A DNA stretch of 10,600 nt from an uncultured Caulobacter sp. (GTDB taxonomy: Bacteria > Pseudomonadota > Alphaproteobacteria > Caulobacterales > Caulobacteraceae), in NCBI GenBank assembly GCA_937991555.1, contig CALKHU010000219.1, positions 1 to 10,600 of the forward strand, given 5' to 3'. The notes under the pieces were generated by a model. The model ran no database searches. It was not told the DNA's origin and saw nothing but the letters and a program-made list of their open reading frames with translations. Below, piece after piece: positions 1 through 6,033 of this stretch. Position numbers and translations under genes: made by a program. Numbering within the stretch: position 1 is the stretch's first letter; every line of letters begins with the position of its first letter.

Positions 1-950
1 GGCTGGGCCGGCATGCCGGCGCCGGCGGCGGCGTCGCCGACCCGGCGCTGCAGCGTGCGGAACTCCATCTGCTCGAGGAAGGCGGCCAGGGTCGGGCCGT
101 CCGGATCGCGCACCGCCAGCTCCTCGATCGGCGCGGGAAGCGGCGTGTCGCAGTCGAGCTGGACCAGCTGGCGCGACAGGCGGATCTGGTCGGCGAAATC
201 GATCAGGGTCTGACGGCGCTTGTCCTGCTTGATCTCGCCGGCCCGGGCGAGAAGGGTGTCGAGGTCGCCGTACTCGTTGATCAGCAGGGCGGCCGTCTTG
301 ACGCCGATCCCCGGCGCCCCGGGGACGTTGTCGACGCTGTCGCCGCACAGCGACTGCACATCGACCACCTTGTCCGGCGTGACGCCGAACCTCTCGACCA
401 CCTGCTCTGGCCCGATGAAGAGGTTCTTCATGGTGTCGAGCATCGACACCCGCTCGCCGACCAGCTGCATCAGGTCCTTGTCGGACGATACGATGACCAC
501 CTCGCCGCCCATGTCGCGGACCTTGCAGGCGTAGGCGGCGATGATGTCGTCGGCCTCGTAGCCGGGCAGCTCCAGCGACGGAACCCCGAATGCGCGGGTC
601 GCCTCGCGCACCAGCGGGAACTGCGGGATCAGGTCCTCCGGCGGCGGCGGGCGGTGGGCCTTGTACTGGTCGTACAGCTTGTTGCGGAACGTCTTCTCCG
701 AATGGTCGAAGACCACCGCCAGGTGTGTCGGTTCGTGCTGGTCCTTGGTGTCCCGCAACAGCTTGAACAGCATGTTGCAGAAGCCCTGCACGGCGCCGAC
801 CGGCAGGCCGTCCGACTTCCGCGTCAGCGGCGGCAGCGCATGATAGGCGCGGAAGATGTAGCCCGAGCCGTCGATCAGGTAGAGCCGCACGGGCGGGCCG
901 TCCTGGGTCAGCGGGCGATCATCGGCGGGCGGCGCGGCGGTGTCGGTCAT
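1..950 (-). CDS. polA: DNA polymerase I, N-terminal part (truncated by window edge)
   Basis: The first 316 residues of DNA polymerase I are visible; the gene continues past position 1, so the 3'-5' exonuclease-like and polymerase domains are outside the window. The visible part is the 5'-3' exonuclease (flap nuclease) domain that removes RNA primers and flaps during lagging-strand synthesis and repair. Seen directly: the YLIDGSGYIFRAYHALPP block (residues 24-41) with the metal-ligand Asp27, GYEADDIIA (130-138), VSSDKDLMQL (154-163), CGDSVDNVPG (202-211) and the following helix-hairpin-helix segment GIGVKTAALL (214-223). The ATG at 948-950 is chosen because it lies about 20 residues before the first conserved strand; no strong Shine-Dalgarno precedes it. 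The gene lies 47 nt downstream of the Mur ligase on the same strand, with a hairpin between them, so cotranscription is possible but uncertain. Confidence 0.96.
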   Translation of the reverse strand, partial: MTDTAAPPADDRPLTQDGPPVRLYLIDGSGYIFRAYHALPPLTRKSDGLPVGAVQGFCNMLFKLLRDTKDQHEPTHLAVVFDHSEKTFRNKLYDQYKAHRPPPPEDLIPQFPLVREATRAFGVPSLELPGYEADDIIAAYACKVRDMGGEVVIVSSDKDLMQLVGERVSMLDTMKNLFIGPEQVVERFGVTPDKVVDVQSLCGDSVDNVPGAPGIGVKTAALLINEYGDLDTLLARAGEIKQDKRRQTLIDFADQIRLSRQLVQLDCDTPLPAPIEELAVRDPDGPTLAAFLEQMEFRTLQRRVGDAAAGAGMPAQ

Positions 951-963
951 CGGGCGAATGTAG

Positions 964-988
964 TGGCTGACTCGCGCCGGGTCAGCCA
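964..988. other. Intergenic hairpin between Mur ligase and polA
   Basis: A perfect 8-bp inverted repeat, TGGCTGAC (964-971) and GTCAGCCA (981-988), surrounds a 9-nt loop; an adjacent G-U and an A-T pair could extend the stem to 10 bp. It fills most of the 47-nt gap between the Mur ligase stop and the polA start. No T-tract follows on either strand, so a classical intrinsic terminator is not supported. It could be a weak terminator, an mRNA processing or stabilising structure in the polA leader, or a protein-binding palindrome. Confidence 0.45.
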
Positions 989-997
989 TTCATCGCG

Positions 998-2398
998 TCA
1001 GTCCGGCAGGCGGCCGAGCAGCTCGGCGGCGAACGTCGAGAGGGTGTCGTCGCGGGCGCCCATGACCACGATCCGGTCTCCCGGCCGGGCCAGCGCGACA
1101 AGGCGGTCGCCGCAGGCCTCGCGGCTCTCCAGAGCCTCGGCCCGGCGCCCGGCGGAGGCGATGTCGGCGGCGATGTCCTCGCTGGTCACGTCCCGGCTGG
1201 TCGTGCCGCCGTGATAGACCGGCGGCGGCATCAGCAGCACGTCGTCCGGGGCCAGGCCGGCGGCGAATCCGTCGACGAACTCGCGCCGCATCATCCTCAG
1301 CGGGCCGAATCCGTGCGGCTGGAACAGGACCAGCAGCCGCCCGGGGAAGGCGTGCAGCGCCTCGAGCGTGGCGGCGATCTTGTCCGGGTTGTGGGCGAAG
1401 TCGTCGATGACGGTCACCTCGCCGCGGCGGCCGACCACCTCCAGGCGACGCTTCACGCCGCTGTACCCTTCCAGCGCCGCGGCGGCGGCGGCGACATCCA
1501 GGCCCAGGGCCTTCACGGCGCCCAGCGCGGCCAGTGCGTTGGCGACGTTGTGGCGGCCGGGCACGCCCAAAGTGACCGGCAGGTCGAGGCCGTCGCGGCC
1601 GGTCAGGCGGAAGCGGATCGACTCCGGCGCGGGAGCGATGTCCGACGCCTCGAGGTCCGCGCCCAGGTCGCCCAGGCTCCAGGTCACCAGCCGTTCGGGC
1701 CGGGCCTTGCTGGCCAGCAGCGCGGTCTCCTCGTTGTCGAGGTTCAGCACCACCCGGTGGGCGCGGTCGGCATAGCCGGCGAACAGGGTCCGCAGCTCGT
1801 CCATCGACTTGTGGTCCTCGGAGATGTTGTTGATCACCGCCACCGTCGCGTCGTAGCGCGCGATCGAACCGTCGCTCTCGTCGACCTCGCTGACGAACAG
1901 GTCGCCGCTCCCGACCAGGGCGCTGGCGAACGGGATCTCGTCGGTGACGAAGTTCTTCATCACCGCGCCGTTCATGACCGTCGGCTTCTGGCCGAGGCTG
2001 TGCAGGATCCAGGCGATCATCGCCGTCGTCGTCGACTTGCCGCTGGTGCCGGCGACGCCGACCGAGCGCGGGGCGCTGTTGAACAGGTCGGCCAGCAGTT
2101 CCGGCCGGCGCAGGACGGTCGCGCCCAGCTCCCGCGCGCGGACCATGTCCGGCACGGTCTCCTCCACGGCGGCGCTGGCCACGACGACCTGGTCGGCGCT
2201 GACGACGCCGCTGCCGTCCTGGGCGTGCAGGCCGACGCCGCGGTCGGCGAGGAACTGGAACTTCGCCCCGGTCATGCCCTTGTCGAGCGCCCGGTCCGAG
2301 CCTTCGACGCGCACGCCCATGGCCTGGACGATCAGGGCCAGGGGCAGCATGCCGCTGCCGCCGATGCCGGAGAAGAAGTAGGGTCTGTCACGAAGCAT
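998..2398 (-). CDS. Mur ligase family protein, MurC/Mpl-like
   Basis: A 466-residue ATP-dependent ligase of the Mur family, cytoplasmic, expected to join an amino acid or peptide to UDP-N-acetylmuramate. Domain 1 begins with the UDP-binding GIGGSGM (11-17) as in MurC and Mpl. Domain 2 has the P-loop GTSGKSTT (117-124), SEVDESDGS (170-178) and NNISEDH (190-196). Domain 3 has GRHNVANALAA (281-291) and DDFAHNPDKI (332-341). The DDFAHxP block resembles Mpl more than MurC (usually DDYGHHP), whereas FQPH (359-362) resembles MurC. The rest of that block, GFGPLRMMRREF, matches neither as I know them. Mpl attaches the tripeptide L-Ala-gamma-D-Glu-meso-Dap to UDP-MurNAc during murein recycling. The gene is not beside other cell-wall synthesis genes but is divergent from an LD-carboxypeptidase, which makes that tripeptide. 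Recycling is therefore more likely than the essential MurC step, but this is inference. Confidence 0.85.
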   Translation of the reverse strand: MLRDRPYFFSGIGGSGMLPLALIVQAMGVRVEGSDRALDKGMTGAKFQFLADRGVGLHAQDGSGVVSADQVVVASAAVEETVPDMVRARELGATVLRRPELLADLFNSAPRSVGVAGTSGKSTTTAMIAWILHSLGQKPTVMNGAVMKNFVTDEIPFASALVGSGDLFVSEVDESDGSIARYDATVAVINNISEDHKSMDELRTLFAGYADRAHRVVLNLDNEETALLASKARPERLVTWSLGDLGADLEASDIAPAPESIRFRLTGRDGLDLPVTLGVPGRHNVANALAALGAVKALGLDVAAAAAALEGYSGVKRRLEVVGRRGEVTVIDDFAHNPDKIAATLEALHAFPGRLLVLFQPHGFGPLRMMRREFVDGFAAGLAPDDVLLMPPPVYHGGTTSRDVTSEDIAADIASAGRRAEALESREACGDRLVALARPGDRIVVMGARDDTLSTFAAELLGRLPD

Positions 2399-2442
2399 GT
2401 CCGGCCAATATACGGTCGGGACGAGGGCGGCAAACGGCCGGA
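2399..2442. promoter_or_regulatory. Divergent promoter region, Mur ligase / LD-carboxypeptidase
   Basis: This 44-bp gap must hold start signals for both divergent genes unless they lie within coding sequence. On the minus strand TATATT (2412-2407, five of six matches to the -10 consensus) is only about 8 nt from the Mur ligase ATG, so that mRNA would be nearly leaderless; TTGCCG (2433-2428) is a possible -35 with a short 15-nt spacer. On the plus strand the overlapping TATACG (2409-2414) could serve the carboxypeptidase, with CTGTCA (2385-2390) as a -35. A 7-bp inverted repeat, TCCGGCC (2400-2406) and GGCCGGA (2436-2442), brackets the gap. All of these are matches by eye, with no experimental support. 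Confidence 0.35.
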
Positions 2443-3291
2443 ATGACGCGGGGCGGCATGGGCGAGACGGTCAGGATCGGCGTGGTCGCGCCCTCGTCCT
2501 TCATCGACCCCGCCGTGCCCGACGAGGTCGCCGCCTTCACGCGGGCGCGGTATGGCGACCGGGTCGAGCTGGTGTTCGATCCGCAGTGCTTCCTCCGCCA
2601 CGGCCACTTCGCCGGGACCGACGCCGAGCGGGCCGAGGGCTTCCTGCGCATCGCCAATGACCCGACCATCGACGCGGTCTGGTTCGCGCGCGGCGGCTAC
2701 GGCGCGGCCCGCCCGGCCGACGCGATCCTGGCCGGTCTGACCGAAGCCGCGCGCGGGAAGACCTTCATGGGGTACAGCGACGGCGGCGCGCTGCTGGCCG
2801 GCCTCTACCGGGCGGGGTTTCCGCACGTGGTCCACGGCCCCCTGCCGCATGACATCCGCCGCGCCGGCGGCGACGCCGCCGTCGGCCGGGCGCTGGACTG
2901 GCTGGTCGACCGGAACCGCTCGGCGCTCGAAGGCTCGCTGGTCCCCGGCGAGAAGGTCGCCGCCTTCAACCTGATCGTCCTCAGCCAGCTGCTCGGCACG
3001 CCGCTCGAGCCGGACCTGACCGACCACGTGCTGATGATCGAGGAGGTCGGCGAGTACGCCTATCGAATCGACCGTACGATGTTCCATGTCACCGGCAGCC
3101 CCGCGATCCGCCGCGTGAAGGGCGTCCGGCTCGGCCGCTGCTACGTGGACGAAAACCCGACGGCCGACTTCGGCATGACGCCGGAGGAGATCGTCCGCTT
3201 CTGGTGCGAGCGCTCGGGGATCGCGTTCCTGGGGGCCGCGGACATCGGTCACGACGCCGACAACAAGGTGGTTCCGTTCGGGGGCCTGTAG
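2443..3291 (+). CDS. LD-carboxypeptidase, peptidase family S66 (LdcA-like)
   Basis: A 282-residue serine peptidase of family S66. These enzymes act in the cytoplasm and cut the L-meso-Dap-D-Ala bond in murein tetrapeptides, giving tripeptides for reuse. The family layout is visible: RIGVVAPSS near the N-terminus (11-19), AVWFARGGYGAARPAD (78-93), and the nucleophile region MGYSDGGALL (109-118) with Ser112. The acidic block MIEEVGEYAYRIDR (198-211) supplies the catalytic Glu, probably Glu200, and DIGHDADNKVVPFG (267-280) supplies the catalytic His270. No signal peptide is seen, consistent with cytoplasmic action. Length is a little below that of typical LdcA proteins. A second ATG at 2458, just before the first conserved strand, is an equally plausible start; neither has a strong Shine-Dalgarno. 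The divergent Mur ligase would use its tripeptide product, which supports the recycling role. Confidence 0.92.
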   Translation: MTRGGMGETVRIGVVAPSSFIDPAVPDEVAAFTRARYGDRVELVFDPQCFLRHGHFAGTDAERAEGFLRIANDPTIDAVWFARGGYGAARPADAILAGLTEAARGKTFMGYSDGGALLAGLYRAGFPHVVHGPLPHDIRRAGGDAAVGRALDWLVDRNRSALEGSLVPGEKVAAFNLIVLSQLLGTPLEPDLTDHVLMIEEVGEYAYRIDRTMFHVTGSPAIRRVKGVRLGRCYVDENPTADFGMTPEEIVRFWCERSGIAFLGAADIGHDADNKVVPFGGL

Positions 3292-3358
3292 CGAAACCGC
3301 TCCCCGCACCCCGTAATGGCCCGCCTTGTTCGGACCACCCATGAACACCGCCGATACC

Positions 3359-3466
3359 GTGCGTCCTTCGACATGCCGCTTCGCGGCTGCTCTGGATGAC
3401 GTGTTCAGAAGGCTACTCTCCAAGTCATGGTGAGCAGCGCTCGAAGAGCGCGTGTCGAACCACGCA
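3359..3466. repeat. REP-like composite palindromic repeat, copy A
   Basis: Two inverted arms, 3359-3401 and 3424-3466, flank a 22-nt spacer (3402-3423). Each arm has a central short hairpin: GCCGC-TTC-GCGGC in the left arm (3376-3388) and GCGCTC-GAA-GAGCGC in the right arm, with conserved flanks of the type TTCGACA and TGCTC..ATGAC. The whole unit is the reverse complement of the copy at 5735-5845: the right arm matches the left arm of that copy at 41 of 43 positions, and the spacers share TAGCCT.CTGA. It lies between the converging 3' ends of the LD-carboxypeptidase and PEP mutase family genes. Likely roles are bidirectional termination or mRNA 3'-end protection. I see no transposase nearby and no convincing target-site duplication. 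Confidence 0.88.
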
Positions 3467-3497
3467 ACCACCCTTCCGCCTCACCACGCAGGGGTGT

Positions 3498-3512
3498 CCC
3501 GGACGAGCCGGG
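3498..3512. other. Short hairpin near the PEP mutase family gene's 3' end
   Basis: CCCGG (3498-3502) and CCGGG (3508-3512) form a 5-bp stem with a 5-nt loop, about 22 nt downstream of the minus-strand stop. With repeat copy A it is the only structure I see in the 243-nt gap 3292-3534. There is no T-tract in the minus direction. It may be a remnant of another dispersed repeat or a chance GC palindrome. Confidence 0.2.
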
Positions 3513-3534
3513 CCATGACGACGGGAGGGGGAAC

Positions 3535-4329
3535 CTACAGGAACAGCCTGTTGTAGTCCGTCGGCTCGCCGCCGGCGGCGGCCAGCGCGTCCGAATCGCC
3601 CGTCCCGAGCCAGGCCGTCGTCGCCGTCTTCAGCGCCTGGAGCGCCGCCCGGGCGAGGCCCGTCGCCGACGACAGGCGCCGGGCGCCCAGCGCCTCCAGG
3701 CGCGCCGCCGCCGGCAGGCCGGGCCGCGCCATGACGTTCAGCGGCAGGCCGCAGCCCCCGGCGATCGCGGCGATATGGGCCTCCTCGACGACGAATGGCG
3801 CGAACAGTCCGTCGGCGCCGGCGTTCCGGTAGAGCGCGGCGCGCCGAAGGGTCTCGGCCACGGCCGCCTCGCCCTCGGCCAGGCCCTTCAGGAAGACATC
3901 TGTGCGGGCGTTGACGAACAGGTCGACGCCGGCCCTTGCGGCCGCCTCGCGCACCGCCGCGATCTTCGCCGCCAGCCGCTCGGGCGCCTCGCGCCCGTCC
4001 TCGATGTTGATCCCCACCGCGCCGGCGTCGATGACCCTGGCGACGTTTTCCGCCACCTGGCCCGGGCCATCGGCATAGCCGCCTTCGAAATCGCAGGTCA
4101 CCGGGATCGACACCACGCGGGTGATCTCGCGCACCGTCGCGACCAGGAAGTCCACCGGCAGGTGGTGGCCGTCGGCGTAGCCGTGCGCCCAGCAGACGGC
4201 GGCGCTGGATGTCGCCACCGCCCTTGCGCCCAGGGTCTCGATGACGCGGGCGGAGCCGGCGTCCCAGGCGTTGGGAAGGATGAGGAAGCCGGAGGCGTGC
4301 AGGCTCCGGAAGGTGTCGGCGTTGCTCAT
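3535..4329 (-). CDS. Isocitrate lyase / PEP mutase family protein
   Basis: A 264-residue soluble protein of the phosphoenolpyruvate mutase / isocitrate lyase superfamily (TIM-barrel enzymes that make or break C-C or C-P bonds next to a carboxylate, with Mg2+). Seen: LILPNAWDAGSARVIETLG (16-34), the substrate region ATSSAAVCWAHGYADG (39-54), the metal-binding VTCDFEGGYADG (77-88) with Asp80 and Glu82, GINIEDG (106-112) with Glu110, and FVNARTDVF (138-146). The KKCGH motif of true isocitrate lyases is absent, so this is one of the short members of unassigned substrate, such as oxaloacetate decarboxylase or carboxyvinyl-phosphonate types. The ATG at 4327-4329 has AAGG seven bases upstream. It follows the zinc-finger gene on the same strand after 60 nt, and its 3' end faces repeat copy A. 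Confidence 0.93.
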   Translation of the reverse strand: MSNADTFRSLHASGFLILPNAWDAGSARVIETLGARAVATSSAAVCWAHGYADGHHLPVDFLVATVREITRVVSIPVTCDFEGGYADGPGQVAENVARVIDAGAVGINIEDGREAPERLAAKIAAVREAAARAGVDLFVNARTDVFLKGLAEGEAAVAETLRRAALYRNAGADGLFAPFVVEEAHIAAIAGGCGLPLNVMARPGLPAAARLEALGARRLSSATGLARAALQALKTATTAWLGTGDSDALAAAGGEPTDYNRLFL

Positions 4330-4340
4330 CCGCCGACCTT

Positions 4341-4390
4341 AGGTCCGCGCGCCCGGCGGGTCAGCCCTCCGGTTCGCGGAAAGCGGACCT
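4341..4390. other. Long-loop inverted repeat upstream of the PEP mutase family gene
   Basis: AGGTCCGC (4341-4348) and GCGGACCT (4383-4390) are perfect 8-bp inverted repeats 34 nt apart. They span nearly the whole gap between the zinc-finger stop codon and the PEP mutase family gene. On the minus strand the downstream arm directly abuts the AAGG Shine-Dalgarno, so folding could affect that gene's translation. The inner loop is also GC-rich and may fold further. No T-tract supports an intrinsic terminator. Confidence 0.35.
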
Positions 4391-4665
4391 CAATGGCCGG
4401 CCGAACCCTCGTAGACGCCCGGCGCGAGGCGCTCGTCCTCGTCGCCCGCCGCCGTCGCGGCGACGAAGCGGCGGTCGCAATAGGGGCAGTCGACCCAGCC
4501 GGCCTCGCCCATTTCCAGCCAGACGCGCGGATGCCCCAGCGCGCCGCCGACGCCGTCGCAGGCGATGCGGTGCGATCGGACCGCCACCGTTTCCGGCGCC
4601 GGATAGGCGGCGGCCTGCGGCAGCGGGGTCTCGGTGGGCGTGGTCGCTCGGGGCTTGCGGGCCAT
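4390..4665 (-). CDS. CHCC-type zinc-finger domain protein
   Basis: A 91-residue protein whose core (about residues 30-68) has Cys36, His45, Cys60 and Cys63, the spacing C-x8-H-x14-C-x2-C. This matches the zf-CHCC family, small alphaproteobacterial relatives of the mitochondrial complex I accessory subunit NDUFS6. The motif is seen directly; any role in complex I assembly is family inference and no nuo genes are nearby. The first ~27 residues are Pro/Ala/Thr-rich and probably disordered, and the tail is acidic. The ATG at 4663-4665 is chosen over an upstream in-frame ATG at 4767 because GGAAG lies seven bases before it, and the extra N-terminal residues would overlap the divergent ABC gene's start. 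The gene is read divergently from the ABC ATPase. Confidence 0.85.
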   Translation of the reverse strand: MARKPRATTPTETPLPQAAAYPAPETVAVRSHRIACDGVGGALGHPRVWLEMGEAGWVDCPYCDRRFVAATAAGDEDERLAPGVYEGSAGH

Positions 4666-4698
4666 GGAGGGTCTTCCGTGCAAAGCGCGAGGCCGGCC

Positions 4699-4727
4699 TT
4701 GGCTGGACGGCGCGCGAGGCATACCTA
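4699..4727 (+). promoter_or_regulatory. Weak candidate promoter for the ABC ATPase gene
   Basis: TTGGCT (4699-4704, four of six -35 matches) is followed after 17 nt by TACCTA (4722-4727, only two of six -10 matches) in the divergent 100-bp gap 4666-4765. It would give a leader of about 30 nt before the ATG at 4766. This is the best pair I see, but it is weak. Confidence 0.2.
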
Positions 4728-4765
4728 TGCGACGCGCCGCTTTGGCGTCAACGATCCGGGTCCCC

Positions 4766-5728
4766 ATGCAGCTCCCCGACTACGCCATCGAAGCCGAAGG
4801 CCTCTACAAGACCTACGCCGGCACCAAGACCACCCCGCCGAAACAGGCCCTCAACGGCATCGACCTGAAGATTCCGCGGGGCTCGATCTTCGGACTGCTG
4901 GGACCGAACGGGGCGGGCAAGTCGACCTTCATCAACATCCTCGCCGGACTGGTGAAGAAGACGTCCGGCACGGTGCGGATCTGGGACCGCGACATCGACG
5001 AGCGCTCGCGCGACGCCCGCGCCGCCATCGGCGTGGTGCCCCAGGAACTGGCGGCCGACGTCTTCTTCACCCCGCGAGAGTCGCTCGAGGTCCAGGCCGG
5101 GATGTACGGCGTGCCCCGGAGCGAGCGGAAGACCGACGAGCTGCTCGCCGCCCTCGGCCTCTCCGACAAGGCGGGCGCCTATGTCCGCATGCTGTCGGGC
5201 GGCATGAAGCGCCGCCTGATGGTGGCCAAGGCGATGGTGCACAGCCCGCCGGTGCTGATCCTCGACGAGCCGACCGCCGGCGTCGATGTCGAGCTGCGCC
5301 GCCAGCTGTGGAACTACGTCGTCGACCTGAACCGCAAGGGCGTCACCATCGTGCTGACGACCCACTACCTGGAAGAGGCGCAGGAGCTCTGCGACCAGAT
5401 CGCCATCATCAACCGCGGCGAGGTCACCGCCTGCGAGCCTACCGAGACGCTGCTCCGCCGCCTCGACACGCGCAACGTCGTGGTGACGCCGGAGGAACCG
5501 GTGGCGACCGCGCCCGACCTGGCCGGCTTCGAGACGAAGCTGCGCGGCGGGGGCTCGTTCGCCGTCACCTACCGCACCGGTCAGTCCAGCGTCGAACAGG
5601 TGCTGGCCGCGGTGAAGGCCAGCGGGCTGCACATCAAGGACATCGCCACCGAGGACCCCGACCTCGAGGACGTGTTCATGGCCCTGACGTACGATAACCC
5701 CGCCGCGCTCAGCCCGACGCGGGACTGA
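4766..5728 (+). CDS. ABC transporter ATP-binding protein (ABC-2 export type)
   Basis: A 320-residue single-nucleotide-binding-domain ATPase that would energise an ABC-2 type membrane permease for export. All motifs are intact: Walker A GPNGAGKST (46-54), Q-loop Gln93, signature LSGGMKRR (143-150), Walker B VLILDEP (163-169) with catalytic Glu168, and H-loop TTHYLEEA (198-205). The ~90-residue C-terminal extension after the ATPase core, ending DPDLEDVFMALTYD (297-310), is typical of the CcmA/DrrA-like ABC-2 group. The ATG at 4766 is chosen because the sequence from MQLPDYAIEAEGLYKTY fits the domain start; an in-frame ATG at 4727 would add 13 residues and cannot be excluded. No permease gene lies next to it: a repeat and a convergent gene follow at once, so the partner must be elsewhere. 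The substrate cannot be read from the sequence. Confidence 0.93.
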   Translation: MQLPDYAIEAEGLYKTYAGTKTTPPKQALNGIDLKIPRGSIFGLLGPNGAGKSTFINILAGLVKKTSGTVRIWDRDIDERSRDARAAIGVVPQELAADVFFTPRESLEVQAGMYGVPRSERKTDELLAALGLSDKAGAYVRMLSGGMKRRLMVAKAMVHSPPVLILDEPTAGVDVELRRQLWNYVVDLNRKGVTIVLTTHYLEEAQELCDQIAIINRGEVTACEPTETLLRRLDTRNVVVTPEEPVATAPDLAGFETKLRGGGSFAVTYRTGQSSVEQVLAAVKASGLHIKDIATEDPDLEDVFMALTYDNPAALSPTRD

Positions 5729-5734
5729 GGTCCT

Positions 5735-5845
5735 TGCGTGCTTCGACACGCGCTCTTCGAGCGCTGCTCAGCATGACGTGCGTGGATAGCCTCCTGACAA
5801 CGTCATCCTGAGCAGCCCGCGCAGCGGGCGTGTCGAAGGACGCAC
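5735..5845. repeat. REP-like composite palindromic repeat, copy B
   Basis: The arms 5735-5778 and 5801-5845 are inverted around a 22-nt spacer (5779-5800). Central hairpins are GCGCTC-TTC-GAGCGC in the left arm and GCCCGC-GCA-GCGGGC in the right arm: the same architecture with different but paired bases. The unit is the inverted counterpart of 3359-3466. It nearly fills the gap between the ABC ATPase stop (5728) and the convergent rubredoxin stop (5854), leaving 6 and 8 nt on the two sides. A bidirectional terminator or 3'-end stabiliser is the likely use here. Sequence resembling these arms is, to my knowledge, dispersed in many GC-rich alphaproteobacterial genomes. Confidence 0.88.
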
Positions 5846-5853
5846 GGCCTCCG

Positions 5854-6033
5854 CTACAGCTCGATCATGTCGAAGTCGGACTTCGGCGTGCCGCACATCG
5901 GGCAGATCCAGTCGGCCGGGATGTCCGCCCAGCGGGTGCCGGGGGCCAGGCCTTCGGCCGGGTCTCCGGCCTCTTCGTCGTAGATGTAGCCGCAGGTGCG
6001 GCACTGCCAGGTCTTGTAGGCGTCGGCGGTCAT
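5854..6033 (-). CDS. Rubredoxin
   Basis: A 59-residue rubredoxin, a one-iron electron carrier with Fe bound by four cysteines. Both knuckles are present: CRTCGY (Cys11, Cys14) and CPMCG (Cys44, Cys47), with the family-typical YIYDE (16-20), PGTRWADIPADW (31-42) and KSDFDMIE (51-58). The fold length is normal. The TRWxDIPxDWxCPxCG pattern is close to rubredoxins that serve alkane hydroxylases, but no AlkB-type gene is in the window. The ATG (6031-6033) overlaps the TGA of the upstream tetR gene as ATGA, implying translational coupling; only a weak GGGA precedes it. The divergent P450 suggests an oxygenase electron-transfer context, though P450s normally use 2Fe-2S ferredoxins. Confidence 0.96.
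   Translation of the reverse strand: MTADAYKTWQCRTCGYIYDEEAGDPAEGLAPGTRWADIPADWICPMCGTPKSDFDMIEL

Noticed and set aside
1211..2446. 411-codon plus-strand frame opposite the Mur ligase
   Set aside because: The minus strand encodes a full Mur ligase with all motifs; the opposite reading is His/Gln/Arg/Gly-rich without any recognisable domain.
2332..3471. 379-codon minus-strand frame opposite the LD-carboxypeptidase
   Set aside because: It runs through the repeat and overlaps both murein genes; no domain is seen and its composition is that of a shadow frame.
4666..4767. N-terminal extension of the zinc-finger protein to the ATG at 4767
   Set aside because: The extra residues are not domain-like, cross the divergent promoter region and overlap the ABC gene start; the inner ATG has GGAAG at good spacing.
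3427..5697. Very long plus-strand open frame (756 codons) across the PEP mutase family, zinc-finger and ABC genes
   Set aside because: It overlaps three well-supported genes, and its translation is low-complexity Arg/Gly/Ala/Pro-rich, typical of an out-of-frame reading in GC-rich DNA.
3359..5845. Composite transposon or CRISPR bounded by the two repeat copies
   Set aside because: The genes between the copies are ordinary housekeeping types, there is no transposase or cas gene, only two units exist, and no convincing target-site duplication flanks them (only a 3-bp ACC match at copy A, expected by chance).
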